From: Cryptomeria japonica
Lineage: Eukaryota > Streptophyta > Pinopsida > Cupressales > Cupressaceae
Length of the DNA: 58,000 nucleotides
Direction: 5' to 3'
Assembly (NCBI RefSeq): GCF_030272615.1
Contig: NC_081414.1
Span: 309,877,164 to 309,935,163 of the forward strand
Below, piece after piece: positions 44,743-56,591 of the stretch. Below the pieces are notes generated by a model. The model searched no databases and had not been told where the DNA came from. It was given only the letters and a program-made list of their open reading frames with translations. Numbering within the stretch: position 1 is the stretch's first letter; each line of letters begins with the position of its first letter. The position numbers and the translations under genes are program-made.

Positions 44743-45567
44743 TTACAACTGTAAAATTTATTTGTGGCAAATTTTTACCAATTGGCAAATATATAAGATC
44801 AAATTTTTTGAAAATGGTGAATCCTAGCACATTGCTTGGTTGACCCATTCACTCAATTTTTACGTATTTTGGAACCTATGCAAGTTAAATTACCATAATT
44901 TTTTGGATCGGTCATACATATTTAATATTTTTTCGCCAACATCTTTGAAAGGTTCCAATGTATGTAAATAATATTTTTTCCTAAAATATCAAATCAACAT
45001 GTATTGATCCACCCATGTATTCGCCAATACCGACTGAACGGTTGGATACCACAATCATGTAGGAGGACCCATGTTGCCACTTGTGTTATAAGTGGACAGT
45101 AATCATACATACATGACCACCTTAGAAATCAAAATGTATTATTGATAGTTGTGGAGATTTGCACAATTTTATTATGCCATTTAAATGTCCTACCTAAATT
45201 CACCAAAATTTAAGATCACAATTTAAAATGCCCTACAAAATTTTGCAGATATAGATTGGTTTAAATACAATCAAAAGTTGGTACTTTTTTGACATATTTT
45301 TTTGGTTCTGAGATCTTGAATTAGATCATAGACAATTTACTACAAGCATCGATGTATAACGAACTTTGACAAAACCTATCAGTAAGTGAAAATTTCTTTT
45401 ATAGTATTATAAGATTATTTATCTCTTAGTCTTTGCAAATTTTAGTTCATTGTTACATATTATTTAGTAGGGAGACATTCAGTGCCTAAGGAGTTAGGGT
45501 CCAGGGATCCATATTCTTAGATTCTATCTCTATGATTTTATTTCTTGTATTTTCTATTTCTTGAGAG
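44743..45567. other. AT-rich sequence before the hAT pseudogene
   Basis: About 820 bases without a supported gene, probably the 5' part of the hAT element. I could not identify terminal inverted repeats or an 8-bp target duplication. Confidence 0.35.
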
Positions 45568-47990
45568 ATGTCAAGCAAAAAGACTCCTAAAATTGTTGAA
45601 GGGAGGGCATCAAAATGTAGAAATAAAAATATGTCATACTTTTGGTCCATTAGAGTGAGGTACACCATCAACAGCTGCACCAAATATTAAGGAAGAAGGA
45701 CAAACCTCTGTGAAAGATCAAAATGAGTTGTTTGAATCAAATGCCAATGTCACATATAATGTTCTAATGGAATTGGATACACAAAGTATTCAAAATAAAT
45801 TAACTGAGGTTGATGAAAATGTAATAGGTGATGTTACTAAGAATTTTATAGATGATGTTGTTAGAAGTGCACATAAGGGGAAAATAAACTAAAAATGAAA
45901 ATCAGAGTGCAAGTGGGATATGAAAAAGATTTTTTAGTTGGATTAGTACCCATTCATTGTAGAAGTGCCAAATCCAAACAAAGACAAACCTTCAACAAAA
46001 TGCAAGTGTATGATCTTAATTGGAAACTTAAAAGGGACAAAAAGTTGCAACTAAAACTAGACACCATAGAAAAACATATCGGTAAAGTGTATGCAAAATA
46101 AATCGTAGATGGAAAAGAATGATCAATGATTAGATGGAAAACAAAGGAAGAATGTAAACATGTCAAATATGAAGAGGACTATAACGAGCATATGAGAAGA
46201 GCAGAGAAAATTGCTAAATGTGGAGGTTTATTTGATGCTCAATTTAAACATATCATGGCAGAAACATACAAGGCCAAAATTGTTCAGCTGAGTGTTGTTT
46301 CTCATATTTTGACTAAAGGTCATCCTATGTCAGACTACCCAAACTATGCTACTTTATTAAATTTTTTGAATATTCCTAAATTTCCTCATATGCATTGATT
46401 AATAAATAGTGGATGAGAATGGGCAAGTTGTCTTGTTGAGGTGGACAACTTATCAATTATTGAAAAATTGGTGTGTGTAGGAGTTGGTGGAGCTGTAGTG
46501 TTTCAAGGTCATAGGAATGGTCTCTACGCAAAGCTACAAACTTCTATTTCACCACACATGATTGAAATTCACTACATGGATCATAAACTAAATTTAGTAT
46601 TTAGATTGATTTAGTAGCTTACATTGAAAATCTAGTTTGTGAGCTCTACTCATACTTCTACCAAAATCCCAAACACTTTTGCAAAATTTTAATATTTTAC
46701 CAAGGGAATAATCGATGGAAACAAGCTTCTTAAGGATGTTGATACCAGATGGGTCTCCTTGTGCAAACCAGCACAAAGGGTTTTCTTAGAATATAAATCC
46801 CTAATTGGACTAATTTATAAACGACAAGACTCAATAGACAAATCTTCCAGGAGCATTTACATAAATTAAGTGATGTAGACACACTCTTAACTTTGGATAG
46901 TATTCTCCTCATCTAGAATGAAACGAGGAAGCTTGTGAAAGTAGATCATGAAAGAACTATGTATATTCAAGAATGTAGTGGTCTACATAGAAGGTTAATC
47001 ATGACCCTAGACAATCTATATTTGTTTTAAGAGCCATTTGTAATGGAACAATTTAGTAGCCAACATCTAATGACAAATCTAGACAATCTTGATAATTTTT
47101 TACATGTAGATGGATATGAGATAGCAATGCACCACTATACCACGTCTATTGGCATATTATCTACCAAATTAAGAGATGTACCTATTACAAGGGAAGCTTT
47201 CAATAACATTATTAGTTGTATAGAAACTACTTTAAATAAAATTGTGAGATAGATTACAAATGAGACTATAGCTCAATTCCCCCAAGTCAAACTACTAGAA
47301 GCCATGTCTATTGTGTATCCTAATTATTGGGTTAGGTTTGATCAAAAGAATTTTTTAAATAAATTAATGTGCTTGATTGATCATTTTTCTAAGAAATCCA
47401 TATGCAATGTCGATGGAAAGGAAAAATAATTAGAAGGAATTATAGATAAATATAAGCTCATGAAGCAATCTAGAAAATTTTCAACAAAAATGAAGGAGCT
47501 AAGGTCCTTGCATAGTCCCTACCTACCAAGATTAATAACAACAATTTGGAAAAAAAATGCAAAGCCCTAGGCACTCAGAAAATTTGTCAAACTTGTTGAT
47601 TTATGTTAACTGATGATATTGGGATTTGTTGAGGATGAGAGAGATTTTAGTGGATTAGAGTACTTGAAATCAAAGATAAGAAAAAAAATAGACAAGAATT
47701 GGGAAAGTTGTTTGAGGTTGTATACAAGTACGCGTGATATCCAAAGTTTTCCTTATGAAAGGGCATAAACAATCTAGAGCTTCATATGTGAGAGGAGAGG
47801 GTTATGCAACACTTGAAAGGTTGGTGGAGAAAATGAAAATGATAGAACAAATGACCATGTTGAGTTGAATCTAAATAGGAATACATAGAACCAATAAGAT
47901 GGATCATATGATGAAGAAGAAAATGAAGAACAAATTGATGAGTTAGATTGGCAATTCAAATTGGATGGCATTGACAATTGACATATGGCA
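45568..47990 (+). pseudogene. hAT-superfamily transposase, decayed
   Basis: Cut-and-paste transposase remnant. ATG at 45568 (MSSKKTPKIVEGRASK), then a Lys-rich region. After that come KGHPMSDYPNYATLLNFLNI (46318-46380) and EKLVCVGVGGAVVFQGHRNG (46460-46520), with IEIHYMDHKLNLVF and VDTRWVSLCKPAQRVFLEYK (46735-46795). These match the DUF4371/ZNF862-type branch of hAT transposases. The Gly-Asp catalytic stretch between the first two blocks is deleted. A C-terminal dimerisation domain is not recognisable. Stops are frequent from 46600 onward. Confidence 0.65.
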
Positions 47991-49568
47991 TTTTCTAGAT
48001 ATTTATACTTAATACTTTAATTCATGAATCCTATGAGACAATGCAAAATCCAAACCATCATTGATGATATTTTATACCTATTAATTATTACTTTATCATT
48101 GAATGTTGACATGCAATTGTAATTTTCAAATTTCCACTTATAAATTATTTATTAACAAGCTACCATGTTCCATGATTCATTGTAGAATTTAAATTGTAAA
48201 CATTGTCTTCAAACTTCTAATGACAATCATACTATTAACAATTTTAGATTGAGATAATTATCAAATTATTGTGTGATACTGATGTGCATTGTTTATACAT
48301 TAGTTTTTCCATAAAATCACACTAATTCCCTAATTTCATTTCACATCCTAGAAACTAGTAGAACCTTTGTAAAAACAATTGACTCTTTTCCCCAGTAAAA
48401 ATCTACTCCAAGTTTTTATGTCTCAAATAATAAGCCTTTGGTTTATGTTATCAAGTTGACTTGTGTTTCTTGGTTGCTAAATCTTAAGTTACAACCTTGA
48501 AGGGTTAGTGGTCGTTCAAATGTTGGCCTCATCCCCTAGTAACTAGTTGATTTGATAGTTTTAACATTTACTAAGTTGTGGGTGTACAATGTTTCCCATC
48601 CATCAAAAGTAAATCCTAGTATTGTGGTCCCTACTCTTAGTCTTGACTTTTGCCAGTTGGCCACTCTTAATTTCATTTCACAAAGCCTTTGCATCACTAG
48701 TTCATTAAAGCAGGCCCACCTCATCAATGCAAAAATATGAAGCTTCAATATTGGTCCATAGGACAAGTGTCTAGTATTTTCCATTGGATCGCATTGCTTA
48801 AGTCTGTCACATGTTCTTGAAGGTGAGCCTACCATCAAAATGGGTCTATCATGTAGTCATATGGTTGGTCCTAGTAAAAATATGTGAGCAAGGAAAATAA
48901 TGCTACGTGACTCATCTCATTAGATCACACTACTTTAGTCTATTGCAAGTTTTCCAAGATGAGCCTACCACCAAAATTTGATTAAGTGAGAAATTTCCAC
49001 ATATCTTTGTGTGACCAATGGACTGTCTTATCAAGAGTTTACCTAGTCTATTAGCTATTAATAATCTCTTTTTGAATACCATCGATCTTCTTAACCAATG
49101 AAAATCAATGACCTAAGTTCAAAGCTATGGAGAATGAATAGTTGTAGGTTGTCAGTTCATGTGTATGGGCCTTAATGGTTATTTTTCTTGATATTACTTT
49201 ACTTGCCACATGGTTACTTCATTATTGCATTCATTTGAGATAATTGAAGAGCTAGGAAGAGTTGTAGTTGAAGAATTAGTGCACGTTGCACTTCAAGCAG
49301 TGCGACCAATTACAAATTCATAGGAAACTGTAGGGGGCTACTTGTTGTTTGTTTCTATCTGTGAAAGGGTCTTGTCACTTTTTTGGGGCTTATTTTTAAA
49401 AAATAAGTATTCTAAATTCTATAGAATCATTAAATTCTATAAAGAAATTTTGAATATTTAATTTCCCCAAGAAGCCTAGTTTTTACATTTCTTTAAAACC
49501 CTAATTTTTAATACAATGGGTGCAAATTCAAGAAGAGATAATACTAAGAGGGCCTTGCATGAATATAT
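47991..49568. other. sequence without genes; diverged direct repeat
   Basis: About 1.6 kb with no supported coding. Two stretches at about 48758-48840 and 48900-48977 share a pattern ending GAGCCTACCAYCAAAA and look like an old tandem repeat. A perfect CTTATTTTT/AAAAATAAG inverted repeat lies at about 49390-49408. Confidence 0.45.
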
Positions 49569-50716
49569 TATTGGTATTTTGATGATGTTTTGATTGTCAT
49601 TGATGGACACACACTTTCTTGATGTATGAGTTATACTCAACCGGTAATTGTTCCAACTGGTATTTTGTATAATCTTTAGACTATCGGTATTTTGCAGAAG
49701 ATGTTTACCGATCATAGATTGACTGAAGAGCTTAAGCGGTATGGAGACCTCAAGCAGTTCGAGGATCACAAGCGGTACGAAGGACCCAAGCGGTAGTTAA
49801 CTTTTGATCAGAACACTTTGATCTACTAGTCTTCATTTTTGTCAAACCGGTAATCGGTATATTGTATTAATCGGTATTACTCTGTGATGAGTTACCAACC
49901 GGTGTTTCTGTGATGAGTTATCATCCACCGACACTTTGGCGGTGATTTTGTGTCATGTTACCAAATGTGTCTAGATACACTGAACCTAGGAACTTGTAAT
50001 CTAATCCTATTGGACTGACATGAAATCAGTTTCCTTTATAAGGACATCATGTCTAGGGTTTGTATGTATGAGAGATAGAACAAAAAAGGTGATGTGCGAT
50101 CTTTGGAGAAAAGATTAAGTCTGTGTGAAGAGATAGAGTGTGGAGATATTGAAGATTGAAGTAATGCTGAAATACATTAACAATGAGCTATCAAGGATCT
50201 AATTAAGCAGATTGTGCTATAAGATAGATCACTCACTTGTTGATTACTCACATCTTCGACAAGTCTGAAACCCTTAACCACATAGGCCCAACAAAGCCTT
50301 TGTAAATCCTCTAACAAGGTGGTTCACAACTGTGGAATTGAAATCCTCTAACAAGGTAGTCTTTAACATGACTTATCTCCTAACAAAGATCTAGATTCCT
50401 AAGAGGATCCATTCAGGTGAAGAACATTGTATGATCTTAACTGGTCTGACCTTAACTGGTCTGGTTTCTATTCTGCAGATAGTTACTTGTGAGTTTCTGC
50501 TCACCGTGGTTTTTCCCATTTGGGTTTCCACATCAAATATCTTGTGTTATAGTGATTGTTCTTTTTTGGGCGAATGTTTTATTTTCTATTTGGTTTGCAT
50601 TTATCTTAACCGGTTTATTAGTGAATTTGTTGCACTGGTTATCTGCTAAACTATTTAGAAGTTTGAGTACAATATTTTTTGGTATACTAATTCACCCCCC
50701 CTCTTAGTATTCATCA
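49569..50716 (+). repeat. 5' LTR of the 49569 element (about 1.15 kb)
   Basis: Begins TATTGGTATT, which fits the family start TGTTGGCATT after one G-to-A and one C-to-T change, and ends TTCATCA. Near the end it has CACCGTGGTTTTTCCCATTT and CACCCCCCCTCTTAG, the family U5 signature. ACCGGT hexamers and a cluster of CCTCTAACAAGG repeats (50290-50400) occur. Open frames in it are fortuitous. Confidence 0.7.
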
Positions 50717-50735
50717 ATTGGTATAAGAACCAACC
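50717..50735 (+). promoter_or_regulatory. primer binding site, mutated
   Basis: ATTGGTATAAGAACC follows the LTR end and corresponds to ATTGGTATCAGAGCC at 7749 with two changes. Confidence 0.7.
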
Positions 50736-50754
50736 TTTCTATAAGTCTAACCAC

Positions 50755-51987
50755 TTGGAAGGTGATATGGGGGAATACAGTGTGAGGGAACTTACTCATC
50801 GTCTCACTCAGACTGAGAGAGCCTATGATGAACTCAAAGTCAAGTATAAAGCCTCTTTGGCCAAAAGAAGAGAGCATGCTGAGAAACTGATGGAACTTAC
50901 TGAAAATAGCTCTTCTGATGAAGCAGATATGGATGCCGTAGTTGAAGAAGTTGAAAAACTGAATGAATCTAAAGCCAACCTAAGAAAGGAGTTGGAAGGA
51001 ATGACTATTAGAATGTGTCAAGAGCTTGAGAATAGAAGGAAAGCTGAAGATCTGGTAAAAGACAAAGATCACGAGATTTCCAAGTTGAAGCAAGAAACCA
51101 GTGCCCTTACCACTCATCTCCAAGAGAGTAAAGTGGAAAAAGAAGAAATGCAAGGTGAACTAAACATGGCTATTTCTGAGAATGCAACCTTGATGGAATC
51201 TAATGATGCTATTTCCAAGGGACTTACTGAGTCAAAGGAGATACTTTCCAAATTCAATCAGAGTACTATTAAGCTAGAACAAAAGGTGGAATCGACAAAA
51301 CCGGTAAAGAATACCACTGGACTTGGTTTCTCTGGGTATGAGGAAGGTGAGACCTCTGGAACAAAAGCTGAAGCATCAAAGAAGCAACCGACATCCAAGG
51401 ATAAAGGTAAGCAAAAATTTAAACCTCTTTTCTTTAATTGTCTCAAAGGACATACTGCTAATGCATGTAGAAGCAAGGCCTACAATAATTTTCTTTATTT
51501 TCTAAACAATAAGCCTAGATCCAATAGATTCAATGGAAACTATTATGCATGCAACAAGTTTGGGCATAGAGCATTTGAGTGCAGGTCAGTTTTGCACAAC
51601 ATTGGGAGATACCCTCCAAGGACTCAAGGAGTTGTCCCAGAACCTTCTATGAACCAGAATCCCAACCGATACAATACATATGACCATCGGTCAGGTGGTT
51701 ATCAAGCGGCAACTAGTTGGAGAGAAACCTGTTTGATCTGTCATGGTAGCGGTCACACTGCTACAACATGCAGAAGAAAGAATGAAAGTATGAATAATGG
51801 ACCATGGAGAACACCTAGAATGGTATGCTATCATTGCAACAAACCGGGTCACACTGCCAGAACTTGCAGACTAAGAAAGAACCTATTGGATGATATACCG
51901 ATCACTCCTAAAGGGAAGATTGATGTTGAAACCGTTCAAGCGGGAATGAATAAGATATGGAAAAAGAAACCTGAAGAAGTGTCATAG
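50755..51987 (+). CDS. retrotransposon gag with coiled coil and CCHC knuckles, intact frame
   Basis: An uninterrupted 410-codon ORF, the longest in the window. Residues 1-190 are charged and heptad-rich (coiled coil). 195-225 is a Lys/Thr linker. Then four knuckle positions: residues 226-239 (first Cys lost, spacing short), 263-276 (first Cys is Tyr), 326-339 C-L-I-C...H...C intact, 358-371 C-Y-H-C...H...C intact. It should bind and package element RNA. It lacks the UBN2-type front part seen at 7822, so the true start may be upstream and lost, or ATG 50755, 38 bases after the LTR, is genuine. The TAG stop may replace CAG, as the reading continues DELVSTPSVEVAEPTN. Confidence 0.75.
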   Translation: MEGDMGEYSVRELTHRLTQTERAYDELKVKYKASLAKRREHAEKLMELTENSSSDEADMDAVVEEVEKLNESKANLRKELEGMTIRMCQELENRRKAEDLVKDKDHEISKLKQETSALTTHLQESKVEKEEMQGELNMAISENATLMESNDAISKGLTESKEILSKFNQSTIKLEQKVESTKPVKNTTGLGFSGYEEGETSGTKAEASKKQPTSKDKGKQKFKPLFFNCLKGHTANACRSKAYNNFLYFLNNKPRSNRFNGNYYACNKFGHRAFECRSVLHNIGRYPPRTQGVVPEPSMNQNPNRYNTYDHRSGGYQAATSWRETCLICHGSGHTATTCRRKNESMNNGPWRTPRMVCYHCNKPGHTARTCRLRKNLLDDIPITPKGKIDVETVQAGMNKIWKKKPEEVS

Positions 51988-52484
51988 GATGAATTGGTTT
52001 CTACACCTAGTGTGGAGGTCGCTGAACCGACAAACTGAGCTTCAGAAAAGCTTAGGGGGAACATATCGGTGAAATGTTTTGAATCCCTGGTTTATATCGG
52101 TAAAGACCTTAACCAGTATATGTTACCTGTCAATCGACAGAAGATCTAAAGTGGTAAAAGGAAAAATTAGGGTTTATGCACTAATGATGATGCATTTATT
52201 ATGGTAGGTGAAAAATCTGTTTAAAATAATTTTGGTCGTCATTTTCACTTATTTGTTTTTTCGCGAAGAATTTTCAAGAGAAGAGCGATAAAGAGCGATC
52301 CGTCTAGCAATTCAAAGTGAATTAAAAAATCTTATAGAGGAATCCAACGATCTCTTTCAATCTATTAGTGAAGAACACTAAGCGGTGTTCTAGTAACCAA
52401 AGTGGTGTGTTGTGAGTGACATTAGCAAACCCTAAATTTTGAATAGTGAAAGTATTTCTCAAAATTATTGCTTATCATTTAATC
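51988..52484 (+). other. spacer between gag and accessory ORF
   Basis: About 500 bases. A decayed gag tail to about 52040 is followed by a purine run TTAGGGGGAAC at 52050 and non-coding sequence. Such a purine run after gag also occurs at 9766 in the 5410 element. Confidence 0.4.
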
Positions 52485-54709
52485 ATGGCTTCTGCATCGC
52501 ACTCTAGTTCTAGTGTACCTATGGATTCAACCGAGTTTCTTCAAAAGAAGATGAAATACAATGCCCTATCCCAGATACCCACTGGAGTTATAGTTGAGGA
52601 AGATATTTCAGGATATGGTGATTGTAAATTGGAAGACCTAGGATCCCTAGTGATTCATTCCTTGCTAGGTCTGTTCTGTGGGGATGACAAGAAAATCAAA
52701 CCTGAATATAGCATCCTAGAGAAGATGAAACTGCATAATGTAGTGCATTTTCTAGAAGAGTTCATAGAAGAACACATATGAATCATCCTTAGTAAAGTAC
52801 ATGGTGATAAGATGTACCTCGAGCGCACGCATGACATCATACCAGAGGCAATTCATGTCGTCACCAGTTTCTGTAACATTGGAGAGGTGCCAGCTCTAAG
52901 GAAGGTCACCAAGACTGAAATGACTAAGCTCACCAGTTCTGTGAGTGACCAATGGGCGATGACCGTCAACACCATCAAAGATGATCTCGTGAAGTATGCT
53001 TGCATGGTGATTGGATATCGGATATTCTATGCCAATAGAATGAATTCTATCCCTACTGCTGCAATGAATGCCGCTTATAGAATGATCAAGGAAAACACCA
53101 CATTTGACCTATGTACCTGTTTGCAGAAGCAATTGCTATTGAATCTGAAGTCCATCAAATAGGACAATACTCCAATGTTCAGATTTGGACAACTTTTGGT
53201 CAGTCTATTCTTCTACTTTCAAGGCTATTTCCTTGGAGTAGGTGATGTTCAATGGTCTGCTGACCAACCGATTTCCAAGCAAATTAGGGAAAGTCTTCAA
53301 GCAGTGGGAGCCAGATATCCTGAGGTTCTTAACAAGTATTTTGATGAATTCAAGCAAAAAATGAGCCAGAGAATGAGGATATTTGGTGATATTGTGAAGA
53401 AATATGAAGATGACATCTACTTCACAATAAGGATTGATGACTGCATAATGGAAGCAGTGGAACCACGAAAGGAAGCAGTTGAACCTATGGGTTATGAAGT
53501 GATGTATGATATGTTGATCGGGTATACCTCTACCTTGCTTGCCTCACCATTAGATGCAAAGAAAAAGAGAACCGATACCTACTTAGAGAGGGTCACACTG
53601 GTTGAAGAACCAAAATAGAAAAAGGACAAAGTAGTGCCATCGGTATCTGCACCGGTTACCTCTGCCAGTCTAAAAGTGACCAAGCGGTCACCAGCTAAGA
53701 AGAAACCTAAGGTTACTCCTGCTAAAGTCTTTGAGAGGAAGCGGAAAACCAAAACCAACTCACCGGAGTCAGAGGATACTGAACTGGAAATCCAACCGAA
53801 GAAGACAAGGCAAACAAGCAAGAAAGCAAAATCTACTGGTAATGCACCTACAACCTTTGCACCGGTAAATATAGATATTTCCTCTTATAAGACAATGACA
53901 TAGTGTCAAAGGACTATTAAGAATATTAAGTGGAAAGTGCTTGATGATTTAAAAGAATATTTTTATGATTTTATTGATAGTGAGAAAGAAGTAGAGAAGG
54001 AAATCATTAAATATTTATGTGTTAATGACCAGTCACCATTAGAAATTAGATTGGTGACACCTGATTCTTTATACAATTCTTTGGACAATAAATGGCACAT
54101 TACCATTGAAAAAGAACAGGAAATAAGGGAGAAAGTCTTTGCACAATACATTCCCAATGCCTCAAATTCAGAATTATTTGAGATAATGGATACAAAGGCC
54201 TCTTCTTCATGAGAAGGAGAAGACTCAGGATACTGGAAGGTAGAGCCTCTGAAGTGGAGAAGGATACTCATTTACATGCAAAAGCTACTGTCTGGTTAAA
54301 CCAAGTGTCTGAGGCCAATCTGAAGGATGAACAAGAACCTGGCCTACCATCAGGCAAACCAGATGAGGCATTTGACAACGAAGGGGAAAGAGTGATAGAA
54401 CAAAATGATCCCATTGATGTGGATGCATTAGATGTTGAGGATGTCACTCCTAACACAGAGAAAGAGAAACAAGATCAAGAAAAAGTAGAGAAAGAAAAAT
54501 AGGACAAAGACAAATCAGAAAGAGAGAAATAGGACAAGGAAAAGGTTGAGAAAGAAGAGAAAGAGCAAGCGGAAAAAGAAAGGCAAGAGGAAATAAAGAG
54601 GAAAGAGGAAGAGAAAAGGAAAGAGGAGGAGAAGAGGAAACACGAAGAAGAGAAGAGGAAACAAGAAGAAGAGAAGAGAAAAGAAGAGAAGAAGAAAGTG
54701 ATAACTCAA
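52485..54709 (+). pseudogene. accessory ORF of unknown function, in place of pol
   Basis: About 740 codons. ATG at 52485 (MASASHSSSSVPMDSTEF) is followed by four blocks in one frame split only by single stops at 52779, 53160, 53616, 53901 and 54210. A frameshift near 54215 leads to the tail. Parts: a helical, mostly polar domain to about 53620 including CTCLQKQLLLNLKSIK and MFRFGQLLVSLFFYFQGYFL; a Lys/Arg/Pro-rich basic patch (53650-53860) that could act as a nuclear or nucleic-acid signal; a second helical block (53937-54210); an acidic stretch; and a Glu/Lys-repeat coiled coil (54470-54700) with two more TAG stops. No known retroelement domain is seen. It resembles the LTR-embedded ORF at 21723-24840. 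Confidence 0.65.
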
Positions 54710-54968
54710 TGATGAACGAATAGTACCAAACAGGTACTAAGAGTGGGGGGGGTGAATCAGTATAGACAAAAGCCTCAATCTTAAACTGGTTTGTCAGCAA
54801 ACACTATGCTTAGGCAGACAAATAGTAATACTGGTTCTCAAACAAAGTACAACCGACAAAACCCAGAATAACTGAGACAAGCATAAACCGGTTGACACTT
54901 ATCTTTTCATACAATCTAATACTTCATTCCATTTCACCCTAGTGCATGAGTAGGTAATCTATCATAAA

Positions 54969-55130
<162 letters not shown>

Positions 55131-55304
55131 AAATAGATCAACATGGTTCACTGCTTGACAGAAAACAACATAGCATCACATGAAAAAGACATCACATATG
55201 ACACACATATTTTTCACGTGGAAACCCAACTAGGAAAAATCATGGTGGGGATGAATACCCACAAGCTGTTTTGAAGTCTTTTGAAGTCCGCTCTGTTAGG
55301 AGCC

Positions 55305-55515
55305 TTGTCTAGTTAAGGACTAAAACAATAGGTTCTATTAGGAACTGATCCTGTTAGGGATCACCCGGTTAAGGGATGTCTAGAATACCCGGTTAAGGGT
55401 TAAACCCTGTTAAAGGTTACCTTGTTAGAGGATTTCAAGAACGCAATGGTTTTGAGTCACCCTATTAAAGGATTTATAGTAAGATGGTTAAAGCTACCCT
55501 GTTAAGGGATTTCCC
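55305..55515 (-). repeat. array of degenerate GTTAAGGG repeats in the LTR
   Basis: About ten spaced units of the form CC(T/G)GTTAAGGG(A/T)T. Related CTAACAAGG units are found at the corresponding place in the LTR at 49569 (50290-50400). Confidence 0.7.
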
Positions 55516-56348
55516 AACTATTGAAGTGGTTAGAGATCAACAGGTATTACAATGATCTGGTAGTAGCACTCAATGCCAATGCAGATCTGCTTTAGCTCCT
55601 CTTCACCTTTTGCGCTTACACTCTACAGGTATCACTTCTCTCTTTTGGTTTGGGAAGAATCACGCATCTCTTCTCTTGAATACACACACACAACTTTTTC
55701 CAACAACCTCAGAAAGATACACAACATCTACCTTATAGGAAATAGATAGGTCGGTAGCTTAAACCCTAAACCCTAAACCTGTTAGGTTAAGCAATTCAAA
55801 CAGTTCAATCCTGACCATTGAGCACATTGCATTAAATGCAACAGTCTTGAACCAATCTCAAGATGTTCTCCATCATTCATTTTCCATCGATTTCATGGCG
55901 GCTAATAACCCATCACACATTATCACCGTTTGCAGACTTCGCACATTCCCGAGGTAGATAGGGACAATCTCCTTCATGCAAGATCCTTCATGCATACAAG
56001 GCTGACGTGGCAACACAATCTATTCTTTGTTACAATGCTAACTCATCACACAAAGTCACCGATTGAGTCACACAGGCTTGAGGCACTTCAACCGGAAACC
56101 CTGAAGTTGAGACTACCAACTGGTAGTCATACAAAGATTCCATGTGCCAGTTCCCATAACCACATGCCGATTCACCTTAAGAAAACACACTGCTTCACTT
56201 TGGCACAAATACCGGTTCACAGTGTTATACCAGTTCTCACATATACCGGTTCTTGGTAACATACCGGTTCTCTCCTCTTCAACATATTGACATCAATGAC
56301 AACATATAATGCCATCATGTCTTCATACTAGTTCACATAATGCCAACA

Positions 56349-56363
56349 ATATCCCCCTTTGGC
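56349..56363 (-). other. polypurine tract of the minus-strand copia element
   Basis: On the minus strand GCCAAAGGGGGATAT directly precedes the LTR start TGTTGGC. Confidence 0.8.
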
Positions 56364-56591
56364 ATTGATGGCAATATACAGAGATATCTCTACGCTTCAC
56401 ATCTTCTCTCTCAATTTCTGCAGATATCTTCTCCACTTCTCTTCTTCTCCCCCTTTGACAACAATGCCAAAGTGAAGGCACAAGCTTCCCTGTTCCATTG
56501 TGCTACTCTCCCTGAGGAGTAACATCTTTCAACACATCAATCCAAAAAAAATTTGACTATGCAACACCTGACTGATGTGGAGGATATACCT

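Larger units (their letters stand above)
49569..54709 (+). mobile_element. non-autonomous copia-like element with gag plus accessory ORF (left part)
   Basis: 5' LTR (49569-50716), degenerate tRNA-Met primer site, intact gag (50755-51987) and a long unknown ORF (52485-54709). No protease, integrase or RT is present in the visible part. It is cut at 54709 by a minus-strand copia element, and the remainder should lie beyond the right edge of the window. Long LTR, coiled-coil gag and the ORF place it near the 5410 element. Confidence 0.7.

Noticed and set aside
49500-49560. Gene start ATGGGTGCAAATTC after an AAACCCTAA leader
   Set aside because: The frame runs straight into the LTR at 49569 and has no recognisable product.
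50431-50707. Hydrophobic 72-codon open frames resembling membrane proteins
   Set aside because: They cover the pyrimidine-rich U5 of the LTR at 49569 and are not conserved in sister LTRs.
54450-54800. Minus-strand Leu/Phe/Ser-rich 116-codon open frame
   Set aside because: It is the antisense of the Glu/Lys-rich ORF and runs across an element junction.
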